Shown: positions 7,927-16,580 of the stretch, piece after piece | How positions within the stretch are numbered: position 1 is the first letter of the stretch | Layout of the letters: each line of letters starts with the position of its first letter | Origin: Actinomycetes bacterium | Lineage (GTDB): Bacteria; Actinomycetota; Acidimicrobiia; Acidimicrobiales; Ilumatobacteraceae | Assembly (NCBI GenBank): GCA_025358125.1 | Contig: JANYKS010000007.1 | Span: 62,001 to 126,000 of the forward strand | Direction: 5' to 3' | DNA: 64,000 nucleotides | Position numbers and translations under genes: made by a program | The notes under the pieces: model-generated | Told to the model about the DNA's origin: nothing | The model's database searches: none | What the model saw: only the letters and a program-made list of their open reading frames with translations

Positions 7927-9422
7927 GTTCCGCCGTGGACTCAGCGACCACCGACGCCGGCGAAGCCGCTGCGCCGCAGTCGCTGTTGTCTCGTAGCCAC
8001 CGCGCCATCATGCGTTTGCGGATCCAGCGCTTCGGCCTGAGAACGCGCATCCTGCTCATGTTCAGCATCGGCTTCCTTGCGCTGTCGATTTTCCTCGCCG
8101 CGATCACGTACAGCTTCACCAAGAGCACGCTGGTCAAACAGCGCGACAGGACGAGCGTCGAACAGGCGTTACGCGACGCCAGCGTTGCGCTCAACGAACT
8201 TCGAGCATCACCGGCCTCGGCCCAGTCCGTGATCAAGGTTTTGTCATCGCTCGGCATCCAGCGCCCGCTGCTCAACTACCGCGACGCCTGGACTCCCGGC
8301 GCACCCAGATTCGGACCCGATGTCGTCCCGGACGCGCTCAAGACGCGGGTCCTCAAGGACGGCGTCCCGGCGCGGATGATCATCACGGTCGACGGCGAGC
8401 GGGTGGTCGTCGTCGGCGTGCCGCTGCCAGAGGTAGGTGCCTCCTATTTCGAGTTCTCCAGCCTCTCCGAGGTCAATTCGACGTTGCGGAGCGTGGGTTT
8501 GTCGTTGATGTTCGCCAGCATCATCACCACCCTGTTCGGAGTCGTGCTCGGTTCGGTCGCTTCGCGTCGAGCGGTCAAGCCGCTCGGTGATGCAGCCCAG
8601 GCGGCGAAGGCGATTGCGGGTGGCCGGCTCGACACACGGCTCGAGACCAGCGAGGACAACGACCTGCGCTTGCTCGCGAACTCGTTCAACGACATGGCGT
8701 CGGCGCTCCAGCAGCGCGTCGAGCGCGACGCCCGCTTCGCGAGCGATGTCAGCCACGAACTGCGGTCACCGTTGATGACGCTCGCGGCCTCGGTCGAGGT
8801 GATGCAGGCCCGGCGCGACGAAATGCCGGAGCGGGCCCAGGCGGCTCTGGATCTCCTCGTCGGCGACGTGGCCCGGTTCCAGGGCCTCGTCGAGGACCTG
8901 CTCGAGATCTCGCGCTTCGATGCCGGCGCGATCCGGCTCCACCTCGAAGATCTCCACGTCGCCGAATTCGTTCGCCAGGCAGTGGCCGTCAGCAGCCTGC
9001 CTGCAACGCCGCTGACGGTCACCGAGCGCGCCGAACGGTTGATCATGCAGGTCGACCGGCGGCGTCTCGCCCGCGTGATCGCGAACCTGATCGACAACGC
9101 CCGTCTCCACGGCGGTGGCGAGCCGGAAGTCACCGTGAGCGAGGCGGACAACGACGGTGAGCCGCTCGGTCACGTCTGGATCGCGTTGGAGGATCACGGG
9201 GCTGGCGTTCCGATCGAAGAACGCCAGCTGGTATTCGAACGGTTCGCACGCGGCGCGGTGGCAGGGCGGAGAAGCTCCAGCGATGGCGCCGGGCTCGGTC
9301 TCGCCCTCGTCGACGAGCACGTCCGCCTTCATGGCGGAAACGTCTGGGTCGAGGACCGTCTCGATGGCGAACCGGGCGCTCGCTTCGTCATCGAATTGCC
9401 AGCGGAAGAAGTCGGCGTATGA
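7923..9422 (+). CDS. mtrB: Sensor histidine kinase, MtrB-like
   Basis: This is a 499-aa membrane histidine kinase. A cytoplasmic N-terminus is followed by a transmembrane helix (about 42-65), an extracytoplasmic domain of about 120 residues and a second helix (about 190-212). Then come a HAMP linker, a HisKA domain with phospho-acceptor His278 in DVSHELRSP and a HATPase domain with the N box (NLIDNARLHG) and G boxes (DHGAGV, GAGLGLALVDEH). The GTG start overlaps the regulator stop. It should phosphorylate the MtrA-like regulator; the stimulus is unknown. Confidence 0.88.
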   Translation: MSSAVDSATTDAGEAAAPQSLLSRSHRAIMRLRIQRFGLRTRILLMFSIGFLALSIFLAAITYSFTKSTLVKQRDRTSVEQALRDASVALNELRASPASAQSVIKVLSSLGIQRPLLNYRDAWTPGAPRFGPDVVPDALKTRVLKDGVPARMIITVDGERVVVVGVPLPEVGASYFEFSSLSEVNSTLRSVGLSLMFASIITTLFGVVLGSVASRRAVKPLGDAAQAAKAIAGGRLDTRLETSEDNDLRLLANSFNDMASALQQRVERDARFASDVSHELRSPLMTLAASVEVMQARRDEMPERAQAALDLLVGDVARFQGLVEDLLEISRFDAGAIRLHLEDLHVAEFVRQAVAVSSLPATPLTVTERAERLIMQVDRRRLARVIANLIDNARLHGGGEPEVTVSEADNDGEPLGHVWIALEDHGAGVPIEERQLVFERFARGAVAGRRSSSDGAGLGLALVDEHVRLHGGNVWVEDRLDGEPGARFVIELPAEEVGV

Positions 9423-10054
9423 GTATCAGCGACCGGCATCGCACCCGGCGTCGATGTGGGCTCCTGTTGAGCGCGCTCTGGGTCCTCACAGCGTGTGGCG
9501 TGGACGTGGACTCCGGGCCGCGCGACATCACCGACGCGAACCGATCGAACGTGATCGACCCGACCTCTCCGGTGATTGGATCGACGAGTGGCACCGATCG
9601 GATCTTCCTGCTCGTGCCGGTCACTTTGCAGGAAACCCGCCACCTGCGTGCCGCGCCACGGTCGGTCGGCACTTCGCCAACAGCACGGCTCACATCACTG
9701 TTCGGCGCGCTGAGCGTTACCGAGATCGCTGGGCGCCTGCGCACGGCGATCCCGGACGGCCTCCAACTCCGCTCGGCGGTTCTTCAGGACAATGGCACGC
9801 TGGTCGCCGACGTCACCGATCAGTTGCTCGCGCTCTCGAGTGCCACGTTGATCGATGCCGTTGCCCAGATCGTGTTCACCGCCTCGGAGGTGAACAGCGT
9901 GAAGCGGGTGCAGTTGTTCGTCGACGGGACAGCTCGCCAATGGCCCGGCGCCGACGGCAAGCTGCAGGGGCAGCCGCTCACGGTGTACGACTACCCCGGC
10001 TTCATCGAGAGCACGCAACCAGACTTCCCAGCAGTGCCGTCGCCCTCGCCATAG
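9419..10054 (+). CDS. GerMN-domain lipoprotein, short LpqB-like
   Basis: This 211-aa secreted lipoprotein has a basic N-terminus, a hydrophobic stretch and a lipobox LTAC with Cys26. The mature part contains one GerMN-type domain (about residues 60-195), with the motif VFTASEVNSVKRVQLFVDG near its end. In mycobacteria LpqB has GerMN plus a long C-terminal beta-propeller; the propeller is absent here. The ATG overlaps the kinase stop, so it belongs to the same operon and is a likely extracytoplasmic partner or modulator of the kinase. Confidence 0.82.
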   Translation: MSISDRHRTRRRCGLLLSALWVLTACGVDVDSGPRDITDANRSNVIDPTSPVIGSTSGTDRIFLLVPVTLQETRHLRAAPRSVGTSPTARLTSLFGALSVTEIAGRLRTAIPDGLQLRSAVLQDNGTLVADVTDQLLALSSATLIDAVAQIVFTASEVNSVKRVQLFVDGTARQWPGADGKLQGQPLTVYDYPGFIESTQPDFPAVPSPSP

Positions 10055-10064
10055 CGCGGCACGT

Positions 10065-11099
10065 TCAGCCGAAGAACACCGACGCCACGTCGCGGTACAG
10101 GTACAGATCAACCGGACGGGTCTTGCCGGCTGTTTCCGACAGTGGCATCAGCACGACCTCGTTGCCACGGATCGCCGTCATCTGACCCCATGCCCGCTGT
10201 TGCACCGCGTCGATCGCGGCGACGCCGTAGCGGGTCGCGAGGACCCGGTCGAACGCAGACGGAGTGCCGCCCCGTTGGACATGACCGAGCAACACCACGC
10301 GCGTCTCCAAGCCTGACCGGGCCTCGATCTCCGGGGCGAGCAGCTCGGCGATACCGCGCAGGCGCACATGTCCGAACTTGTCGTAGACCTTCTCCCGTCC
10401 CGGCATGCTGCCCTCTCCCGGTTCGGCGCCCTCCGCCACGACCACGATCGACGCATAGCGTCCCCGTTCGTGGCGGGCCTGGAGGATCCGAACGACTTCG
10501 TCGACGTCGAACGGTAGCTCCGGAATCAAGATGACGGTCGCTCCCCCGGCGATGCCGGCGTGGGTCGCGATCCAGCCGGAATGGCGACCCATCACCTCGA
10601 CCACCATCACTCGGTCGTGGCTTTCGGCCGTGGTGTGCAGCCGGTCGATTGCGTCGGTCGCAATCTGGACAGCGGTGTTGAAGCCGAACGTGGTGTCGGT
10701 GCCGACGATGTCGTTGTCGATCGTCTTCGGAACGCCGATGATCGGCAACCCGAAGTCCTTGTACAACTGACTGGCGACCGACAGCGATCCGTTGCCACCG
10801 ACCACGATGAGTGCGTCGAGCCCCATCTCCTCGAACGTGGCGATCACCCCGCTCGGCCCGTCAGGCTGGTCGTACGGATTCCCGCGCTTGGTGCCGAGGA
10901 GCGTTCCACCCTTTGGCAACATGCCGCGCAGCGAGCGGACGTCGAGCGTCATCGTCCGGCGCTGGATCACGCCATCCCATGCGTCGAGGAAGCCGACGAT
11001 CTCGTCGCCGTAGCCCATCTCGCCCTTGCGCACCACCGCGCGGATGACGGCGTTGAGACCGGGGCAATCTCCGCCACCCGTGAGAAGTCCAACTCGCAT
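10065..11099 (-). CDS. pfkA: 6-phosphofructokinase (PfkA, group III type)
   Basis: This 344-aa enzyme of glycolysis phosphorylates fructose 6-phosphate. It has the N-terminal LLTGGGDCPGLNAVIR, the phosphoryl-donor loop GGNGS at residues 101-105, PKTIDND at 124-130 with the catalytic Asp, MGRHSGW for substrate binding and GHVQRGG. Gly104 is typical of ATP-dependent enzymes, while Lys125 in PKTIDND is shared with PPi-dependent and actinobacterial group III enzymes. ATP is the likely donor but is not certain. It is convergent with the lipoprotein gene, only 10 bp away, and is preceded by a leaderless-type promoter. Confidence 0.92.
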   Translation of the reverse strand: MRVGLLTGGGDCPGLNAVIRAVVRKGEMGYGDEIVGFLDAWDGVIQRRTMTLDVRSLRGMLPKGGTLLGTKRGNPYDQPDGPSGVIATFEEMGLDALIVVGGNGSLSVASQLYKDFGLPIIGVPKTIDNDIVGTDTTFGFNTAVQIATDAIDRLHTTAESHDRVMVVEVMGRHSGWIATHAGIAGGATVILIPELPFDVDEVVRILQARHERGRYASIVVVAEGAEPGEGSMPGREKVYDKFGHVRLRGIAELLAPEIEARSGLETRVVLLGHVQRGGTPSAFDRVLATRYGVAAIDAVQQRAWGQMTAIRGNEVVLMPLSETAGKTRPVDLYLYRDVASVFFG

Positions 11100-11106
11100 C
11101 GTCGCG

Positions 11107-11112
11107 ACACTA
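11107..11112 (-). promoter_or_regulatory. -10 hexamer TAGTGT, leaderless
   Basis: On the minus strand TAGTGT ends 7 nt before the ATG of pfkA. TTGACA lies directly upstream of it (TTGACATAGTGT), too close to act as the -35 of this -10. Confidence 0.55.
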
Positions 11113-11209
11113 TGTCAACGATGGGCGCGATCGGGGATAGGTCGTGACTCGACCGCAATCGACGACGATGTTCTGGGTGCCGGCGGCCATGGCATGGTAG
11201 GAACTGTTC

Positions 11210-11575
11210 ATGGCCTGGGACTCTTCCCGACCGGTGCCCTGGCGCCGTCTCGTACGTGAATGGTTGATCTACGTCGGCATCGCCAGCGTCGGCTTCGTCA
11301 TTTATTACCTCGCCCGTGGGAAGAAGATCGACGTCGCGCTGTTCGCAGGTCTGCTGTCGAGCGGACCGATGTATGTGCTGTTCGGCGGGCTGATGGCCAA
11401 GTTCGGCTATCAGCGCAAGACCATGAAGGAGCTGCGTTCAGCACGACCAGCCCCGCGGTCGCAGACCGCCACAGCGACGACCACCACCGGCGTACGCAGC
11501 AAACCCACCCCAACGAAGCGAACATCGACCGGGCCGTCGCAGCACCGCAGGAGCAACAAGCCCAAGCGCCGCTGA
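11210..11575 (+). CDS. DUF4229-like two-helix membrane protein
   Basis: This 121-aa protein has two hydrophobic helices (about residues 19-37 and 44-62) and a long basic, Thr/Ser/Pro-rich cytoplasmic tail ending KPKRR. Size and helix pattern match the actinobacterial DUF4229 family, of unknown function. A TAGGAA hexamer lies 6 nt before the ATG, a weaker version of the leaderless layout seen elsewhere in the window. Confidence 0.65.
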   Translation: MAWDSSRPVPWRRLVREWLIYVGIASVGFVIYYLARGKKIDVALFAGLLSSGPMYVLFGGLMAKFGYQRKTMKELRSARPAPRSQTATATTTTGVRSKPTPTKRTSTGPSQHRRSNKPKRR

Positions 11576-11592
11576 CAGATCGGTGGCGTTCC

Positions 11593-11634
11593 CGGCTGTG
11601 CCTTTTCGGCTGTGCCTTGCCGGCTGTGCCTTGC
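11593..11634 (+). repeat. 14-bp tandem repeat, three copies
   Basis: Three consecutive 14-bp units, CGGCTGTGCCTTTT then CGGCTGTGCCTTGC twice, fill the gap between the DUF4229-like gene and glpK. They end just before the putative glpK -10 TACGGT at 11642-11647. Copy-number change here would alter promoter upstream spacing. Confidence 0.8.
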
Positions 11635-11656
11635 CGACGACTACGGTTCTGCCTCG

Positions 11657-13156
11657 ATGAGCACTGACAGCACCTGCGTCGTTGCCATCGACGCGGGCAC
11701 GACGGGCGTCCGCGCGAGGGCCGTGTTCGTCGACGGGAGACCACCGATCTCGGCCTATCGCGAGTTCACCCAGTACTTCCCGGAGCCGGGGTGGGTCGAG
11801 CATGACGCGGTCGAGATCTGGCACGCGGCGAGGGCCACCTTGAACGAGGTGATCGGCCGGCTCGCCGAGCCGCCACGGGTGATCGGCATCACCAACCAGC
11901 GCGAGACCGTGATCGCCTGGAGCCGGTCTACGGGCCAGCCGCTACACAGGGCGATCGTGTGGCAGGACCGTAGGACCGCGGCCCGCTGTGACGAACTCGC
12001 GGCCGCTGGAAAGTTGGCGCTCGTTCGTGAACGCACCGGGCTCGTGCTCGACCCGTACTTCAGCGGCACCAAGTTCGAATGGCTGCTTGGCGTTGGCGGG
12101 GTCATCGCGTCGGACGACCTCGCGCTCGGCACCGTCGACTCGTGGCTGCTGTGGAACCTCACAGGCGGCGAGGTGCACGCCACCGATCCATCGAACGCGA
12201 GCCGCACGATGCTGTTCGACATCCACTCGCTGGCATGGGACCCTGAACTCTGCGATCTGCTCCACGTTCCGATGGCCGCCCTGGCGCGGGTGATGCCGTC
12301 GAGCGGTCGCTTCGGAGTGTCCACCGACCGCTACGGCGCACCGCCCGGTATCCCGATCTCGGGGATCGCGGGAGATCAACAGAGCGCATTGTTCGGGCAG
12401 GCCTGCTTTTCCCCCGGGATGGCCAAGAACACCTACGGCACGGGCAGCTTCATCCTCCTCAATGTCGGACCGACCTGCCCGCGCCCGACTGAGGGCATGC
12501 TCACCACCGTTGCCTGGACCCTCGCCGACGGCACGACCGCGTACGCGCTCGAAGGAGCGATCTTCGTCACCGGCGCCGCCGTGCAGTGGCTCCGCGACGG
12601 TCTACAGATCATCTCGTCGGCCGCTGAGGTCGGTCCCCTCGCGGCGTCCGTCGATGACACGGGCGGCGTCTACGTGGTTCCAGCCTTCACCGGACTCGGC
12701 AGTCCGTGGTGGGATCCGTATGCCCGCGGCACCATTGTCGGGATCACCCGCGGAACGGGCAGGGCCCAGCTCGCCCGGGCCGTCGTCGAGTCGATGACGT
12801 ATCAGGTGCGTGATGCTGTTGACGCGATGACAGCGGCCGCTGGCACGGACCTCGCCGATCTCCGAGTCGACGGCGGCGCATCGGCGATGGACCTCATGTT
12901 GCAGATGCAAGCAGATCAACTGGGGGTCACCGTGCGCCGCCCGACCGATCAGGAGACGACTGCGCTCGGCGCGGCATTCCTCGCGGGGCTGGCAGAGGGC
13001 GTCTGGGCATCGCTCGATGCGATCACGGCCCAGTGGCAGCTCGACACCGAGTTCGTGCCGAACCCGGACAGGACCCTGGCAGATACCCTCCACGGGCAGT
13101 GGCTACGCGCGGTCGAGCGAAGTCGAGAGCAGCCCGTCGGCCACTCTTGCGAGTAA
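11657..13156 (+). CDS. glpK: Glycerol kinase
   Basis: This 499-aa FGGY-family kinase converts glycerol and ATP to sn-glycerol 3-phosphate. Diagnostic motifs are the phosphate loop AIDAGTTGVRA, GITNQRETVIAW, WQDRRTA, the GDQQSALFGQ block and the C-terminal GGxxxN-like GGASAMDLMLQMQAD. The ATG was chosen because it gives the family N-terminus; an upstream in-frame ATG would add 15 unrelated residues and cross the putative promoter. Its last 54 bp overlap the convergent ACT-domain gene. A glpD lies 15 kb away, so glycerol use is split over two loci. Confidence 0.9.
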   Translation: MSTDSTCVVAIDAGTTGVRARAVFVDGRPPISAYREFTQYFPEPGWVEHDAVEIWHAARATLNEVIGRLAEPPRVIGITNQRETVIAWSRSTGQPLHRAIVWQDRRTAARCDELAAAGKLALVRERTGLVLDPYFSGTKFEWLLGVGGVIASDDLALGTVDSWLLWNLTGGEVHATDPSNASRTMLFDIHSLAWDPELCDLLHVPMAALARVMPSSGRFGVSTDRYGAPPGIPISGIAGDQQSALFGQACFSPGMAKNTYGTGSFILLNVGPTCPRPTEGMLTTVAWTLADGTTAYALEGAIFVTGAAVQWLRDGLQIISSAAEVGPLAASVDDTGGVYVVPAFTGLGSPWWDPYARGTIVGITRGTGRAQLARAVVESMTYQVRDAVDAMTAAAGTDLADLRVDGGASAMDLMLQMQADQLGVTVRRPTDQETTALGAAFLAGLAEGVWASLDAITAQWQLDTEFVPNPDRTLADTLHGQWLRAVERSREQPVGHSCE

Positions 13157-13750
13157 CGCCACCTGCTGGCGCTCGCGGGCATGAAACGGGCGGTCACCGC
13201 GTCCGGCAGCCACGGATACCCCGGGCGATTCGAGGTGAGCCCAGACCACATCGTCGGGGGCTGCACGGCCATGGTCACCGGCAGACAAGTGGCGGGTCCC
13301 TGCAAAGAATGCGGCCAGCCAGTTGGTGTCGGGTGGGTTACCGCGCTCGACGAGGGTGACGCCGTCGCACGTGCGCATCGCCAGTGCCCACGAACCATCG
13401 ACCAGGACTTGCAATTGATGACAGAACTCCTCGAGCCGCAGATCCGGCGTCGTCTCGACGAGCACGGCCGCAATCGTCAAGGCCGCCATGCCGGCATCCG
13501 GGCGGTCTCGGTCGATCGGTCGCACGTCCTCCACGGCAACGCCTTCGACGAACGCGATCTCGGCCAACAGCTGCTCTCGGCTCACATCATCGGGAAGGCT
13601 GACCACGAGTTCGTCGATCGCGCTGCCACCCCCGCGCTCGAGGATCTCGATGCCGACCACGTCGCCGCGAACTGCGCCAATCCGGCTCGCCACCTGTCCG
13701 AGCGCGCCTGGACGATCGGGTAGCCATACACGCACGACGAATGATCCCAC
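13103..13750 (-). CDS. ACT-domain protein
   Basis: This is a 215-aa protein. The N-terminal 75 residues form an ACT-type small-molecule-binding domain (VVRVWLPDRPGALGQVASRIG, then VVGIEILERG). The rest (about 80-215) resembles GAF- or acetyltransferase-like sensing regions but I cannot name it. ACT domains bind amino acids and regulate metabolic enzymes, so a sensory or regulatory role is likely. The GTG start lies 6 nt after a TAGCTT hexamer. Its 3' end overlaps glpK tail to tail by 54 bp. Confidence 0.75.
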   Translation of the reverse strand: MGSFVVRVWLPDRPGALGQVASRIGAVRGDVVGIEILERGGGSAIDELVVSLPDDVSREQLLAEIAFVEGVAVEDVRPIDRDRPDAGMAALTIAAVLVETTPDLRLEEFCHQLQVLVDGSWALAMRTCDGVTLVERGNPPDTNWLAAFFAGTRHLSAGDHGRAAPDDVVWAHLESPGVSVAAGRGDRPFHARERQQVALLARVADGLLSTSLDRA

Positions 13751-13756
13751 GCTGCG

Positions 13757-13762
13757 AAGCTA
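13757..13762 (-). promoter_or_regulatory. -10 hexamer TAGCTT, leaderless
   Basis: On the minus strand TAGCTT ends exactly 6 nt before the GTG of the ACT-domain gene. No ribosome binding site is visible. Confidence 0.55.
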
Positions 13763-13834
13763 GCCAGCCGAGGATCCTGCTCTATGACAGCGATGTGACC
13801 ATTCGATGAACGAAATGTCGATCGACCGGCATAC

Positions 13835-15040
13835 TCAGCCGAGCTTGATCAGGCCGCGCTTGAGGTTGCGCAAACCCTGGGCGATCCGCTGCTCGTTCTC
13901 GATCAGCGCGAAGCGGACGAATCCCTCGCCGCCCGGACCGAAGCCGAGGCCGGGAGACAGCGCAACGTCGCAGTCGCGCACGATGAGCGAACAGAACTCG
14001 ACCGAGTCGAGTTCCTTGTACGGCTCAGGGATCGGCGCCCACACGAACATCGAACCCTTCGGCTTGGGAATGTCCCACCCGATCCGCCCGAGGCCATCGA
14101 TCAGAGCATCGCGACGGCCCTGGTAGATTGCACACACCTCTTCTGGATAATCGGGCGCATTGTTCATCGTGACGGTTGCCGCGATCTGAACGGGCTGGAA
14201 CATGCCGTAGTCGAGATAGCTCTTCAGCTTGACGAGGGCCTGCACCACCTCTGCGTTGCCGACGAGAAACGCGGTGCGCCAGCCGGCCATCGAGAAGCTC
14301 TTCGTCATGCTGTACAGCTCGACCGCGCACTCCTTGGCACCCTCTGCCTGCAGGATCGACGGCGGCTTGTAGCCGTCGAACCCGATGTCGGCGTAGGCGA
14401 AGTCGTGGACGACGATCATCTCCCGCTCGCGGCAGAAGTCGACGACTTTCTGCATGAAGTCGATATCGACGACAGCTCCGGTCGGATTGTGCGGGAATGA
14501 GATGACGAGCACACGCGGCTTCGGCCAGCCGATGTCGTACGCAGTGGTGAGACTGTCGAAGAAGTCGCCCGTGAAGTCGCCCTGCACCCGCGGGTCGGCG
14601 AGGTGACGCATTGGTACCTGGCGCAGATCGGCGCCGGCGAACAACGGGCCGTAGATGTGGATCGGATAGCTGGGACTCGGCACGATCGCCGCGTCGCCGC
14701 GGTCGAGCAGCACCCACATCAGGTGGCTGAAGCCCTCCTTGGAGCCGATCGTGTTGGTGACCTCCAACTCGGGGTCGAGCTGTACTGCCCACTTCCGTTC
14801 GTACAGCGCAGCAACGGCCTCGCGCAGCTTGGGCAGGCCGCGGCTGAGGGAATAGCGGTGGTTCTTGGGGTTCTGGGCCGCCTCACAGAGTTTATCGACA
14901 GCGATCTGCGGCGACGGGATGTCGGGATTTCCGAAGCCCAGGTCGACCACGTCTGCGCCTGCCCGCCGTGCCTCGACCTTCAAACTGTTGATGATCGTGA
15001 AGACGTACGGGGGCAGGTTGGTGATCCGGCGAAAATCCAT
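13835..15040 (-). CDS. alaC: Class I/II aminotransferase, AlaC-like
   Basis: This is a 401-aa PLP-dependent aminotransferase. N-terminal RITNLPPYVFTIINSLK, SYPIHIYGPLFAGA and the PLP lysine at residue 247 (SMTKSFSMAGW) match the E. coli AlaC (YfdZ) alanine transaminase closely over the whole length. The likely reaction is pyruvate plus glutamate to alanine plus 2-oxoglutarate. Related LL-diaminopimelate aminotransferases are the main alternative. The start is supported by family alignment and a TAGCCT hexamer 9 nt upstream. Confidence 0.86.
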   Translation of the reverse strand: MDFRRITNLPPYVFTIINSLKVEARRAGADVVDLGFGNPDIPSPQIAVDKLCEAAQNPKNHRYSLSRGLPKLREAVAALYERKWAVQLDPELEVTNTIGSKEGFSHLMWVLLDRGDAAIVPSPSYPIHIYGPLFAGADLRQVPMRHLADPRVQGDFTGDFFDSLTTAYDIGWPKPRVLVISFPHNPTGAVVDIDFMQKVVDFCREREMIVVHDFAYADIGFDGYKPPSILQAEGAKECAVELYSMTKSFSMAGWRTAFLVGNAEVVQALVKLKSYLDYGMFQPVQIAATVTMNNAPDYPEEVCAIYQGRRDALIDGLGRIGWDIPKPKGSMFVWAPIPEPYKELDSVEFCSLIVRDCDVALSPGLGFGPGGEGFVRFALIENEQRIAQGLRNLKRGLIKLG

Positions 15041-15138
15041 AGCACCTTGAGGCTAGTTGGTTCGACACATCCGGGCGCAGGCGGTTATCGAACCACTGCC
15101 ACTGTCGAACGAGGCGACCCGTGTGCCACGATGGCAGC

Positions 15139-15657
15139 ATGGCAAAGCCGATGTCGCAGGGTTGCATCCACGTCGTCATCGAGATCCCCCGCGGCAGTCG
15201 CAACAAGTACGAAATCGACCACGACACCGGCCGCGTCTTCCTCGACCGCCGGCTGTTCACTGCGACCACCTACCCCGCCGACTACGGGTTCATCCCCGAG
15301 ACGCTCGGTGGCGATGGCGATCCGCTCGATGCACTGGTGCTGCTCGAGGACCCGGTGTATCCGGGTATCTGGGTCGAGGCCCGTCCGGTCGGCGTGCTCT
15401 ACATGCACGACGAAGCGGGCGAAGACGCCAAGATCATCTGCGTTCCGCCCCGCGAGCCCCGCTGGGCCGACGTCGACGACCTCGCGGACCTCACCCCGCA
15501 GTTGGTCGCCGAGATCCAGCACTTCTTCGAGGTCTACAAGGCCCTCGAACCGGGCAAGACATCATCGACGGCCGGTCTCGCCGGCCGCGACGCCGCATGG
15601 GCCGAGATCCAGAAGGCTCGCGACAACTACCCGGGGCCCGGCCGGCACAGCCATTGA
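15139..15657 (+). CDS. ppa: Inorganic pyrophosphatase (family I)
   Basis: This 172-aa soluble enzyme hydrolyses pyrophosphate. The catalytic core is present: EIPRGSRNKYE at residues 15-25, YPADYGFIPET at 45-55 and the metal-binding DGDPLD at 59-64, followed by EDAKI. The ATG at 15139 was preferred over a GTG six codons upstream because a CACGAT hexamer lies 6 nt before it, leaving no room for a leader. Length is normal for the bacterial hexameric type. Confidence 0.94.
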   Translation: MAKPMSQGCIHVVIEIPRGSRNKYEIDHDTGRVFLDRRLFTATTYPADYGFIPETLGGDGDPLDALVLLEDPVYPGIWVEARPVGVLYMHDEAGEDAKIICVPPREPRWADVDDLADLTPQLVAEIQHFFEVYKALEPGKTSSTAGLAGRDAAWAEIQKARDNYPGPGRHSH

Positions 15658-15697
15658 CGCCGGCGTTGCAACCACACTCGGTTGCATCGATCGGAGG

Positions 15698-16567
15698 TCA
15701 GCAACGGGTCCTGGCCAGCAGTGCTGCACCGATCGCGCCAGCCCGCTCGCCGAGTTGAGCGAAGGCGAGCACGGGTTGCGGTCGGTGCTCGGACGAGTAC
15801 AGCAACGTCGTGAACTCACGCTGGATCGGTGGCAGGAAGATGTCGGGCGCCGTCGCCAGACCCCCGCCGAGCACGATGCACGCCGGATCGAGGACGTTGG
15901 TGAGATTGACCAGGCCGAGCGCAACCCAATGGGCAAAGGTCTCGACGATGACCAGGCTCTCACGGTCGCCGGCACGCGCCGCTTCGACCACCTCCTCGCC
16001 CAACCGGCCTCCGGCCAACATCTGCAGACCGCGGCCGGAGGCGAAACGCTCCCAGCAGCCGCGTCGGCCGCAGACACAGAGTGGGCCATCGGGTTGCACG
16101 ACCATGTGACCGATCTCGCCGGCGAAGCCGTTGGTGCCGCGCTGCAGCGCGCCGCCCATCACCAGACCGCCGCCGATGCCTGTGCCGAGCGTGACGAGCA
16201 GGACATCGTCGTAGCCCCTGGCCACGCCATGTTGCCACTCGGCGAGGATCGCGCACGTTGCGTCATTGTCGACGGCAACCGGATGACCGAGCATCTCGGC
16301 GAGCAACGGCCCGACGAGCACCTCGGTCGCTCCGATCAGGTTCGGGGCGGCACGCAGCACCCCTTCCCGAGTGACGAGACCGGGTACACCGACTCCGAGA
16401 GTGTCGTAGGGGGCCAGCTCTTGGGCGAACTCGGCCAGTTCACGGACGACTGCCTCGCCTCCCTTCGGCGTCGGGCGCCGCCCCTCGACGACCACGGTAC
16501 CGGCGTCGTCGAGCACGACCCCGAGAAACTTCGTTCCACCGACATCGATACCAGCTGATCGTGTCAC
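15698..16567 (-). CDS. glk: ROK-family glucokinase
   Basis: This 289-aa ROK kinase phosphorylates glucose at O6. It has the N-terminal phosphate loop AGIDVGGTKF, the active-site Asp in VDNDATCA, GTGIGGG, the zinc-binding His in EIGHMVV and the Cys cluster CVCGRRGCWE. All three zinc cysteines are present, unlike the second ROK protein at 44459. The GTG start gives the normal N-terminus. It is the last gene of an operon behind the SRPBCC gene, with a 13-bp gap. In streptomycetes the main glucokinase also sits beside such a gene. Confidence 0.87.
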   Translation of the reverse strand: MTRSAGIDVGGTKFLGVVLDDAGTVVVEGRRPTPKGGEAVVRELAEFAQELAPYDTLGVGVPGLVTREGVLRAAPNLIGATEVLVGPLLAEMLGHPVAVDNDATCAILAEWQHGVARGYDDVLLVTLGTGIGGGLVMGGALQRGTNGFAGEIGHMVVQPDGPLCVCGRRGCWERFASGRGLQMLAGGRLGEEVVEAARAGDRESLVIVETFAHWVALGLVNLTNVLDPACIVLGGGLATAPDIFLPPIQREFTTLLYSSEHRPQPVLAFAQLGERAGAIGAALLARTRC

Positions 16568-16580
16568 GCGGCTGAACGTG

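Noticed and set aside
14603-16558. 651-codon plus-strand frame
   Set aside because: It lies antisense to the aminotransferase and glucokinase genes and across pyrophosphatase in another frame. Its translation is Arg/Ala/Asp-rich without any motif, as expected for shadow frames in GC-rich DNA.
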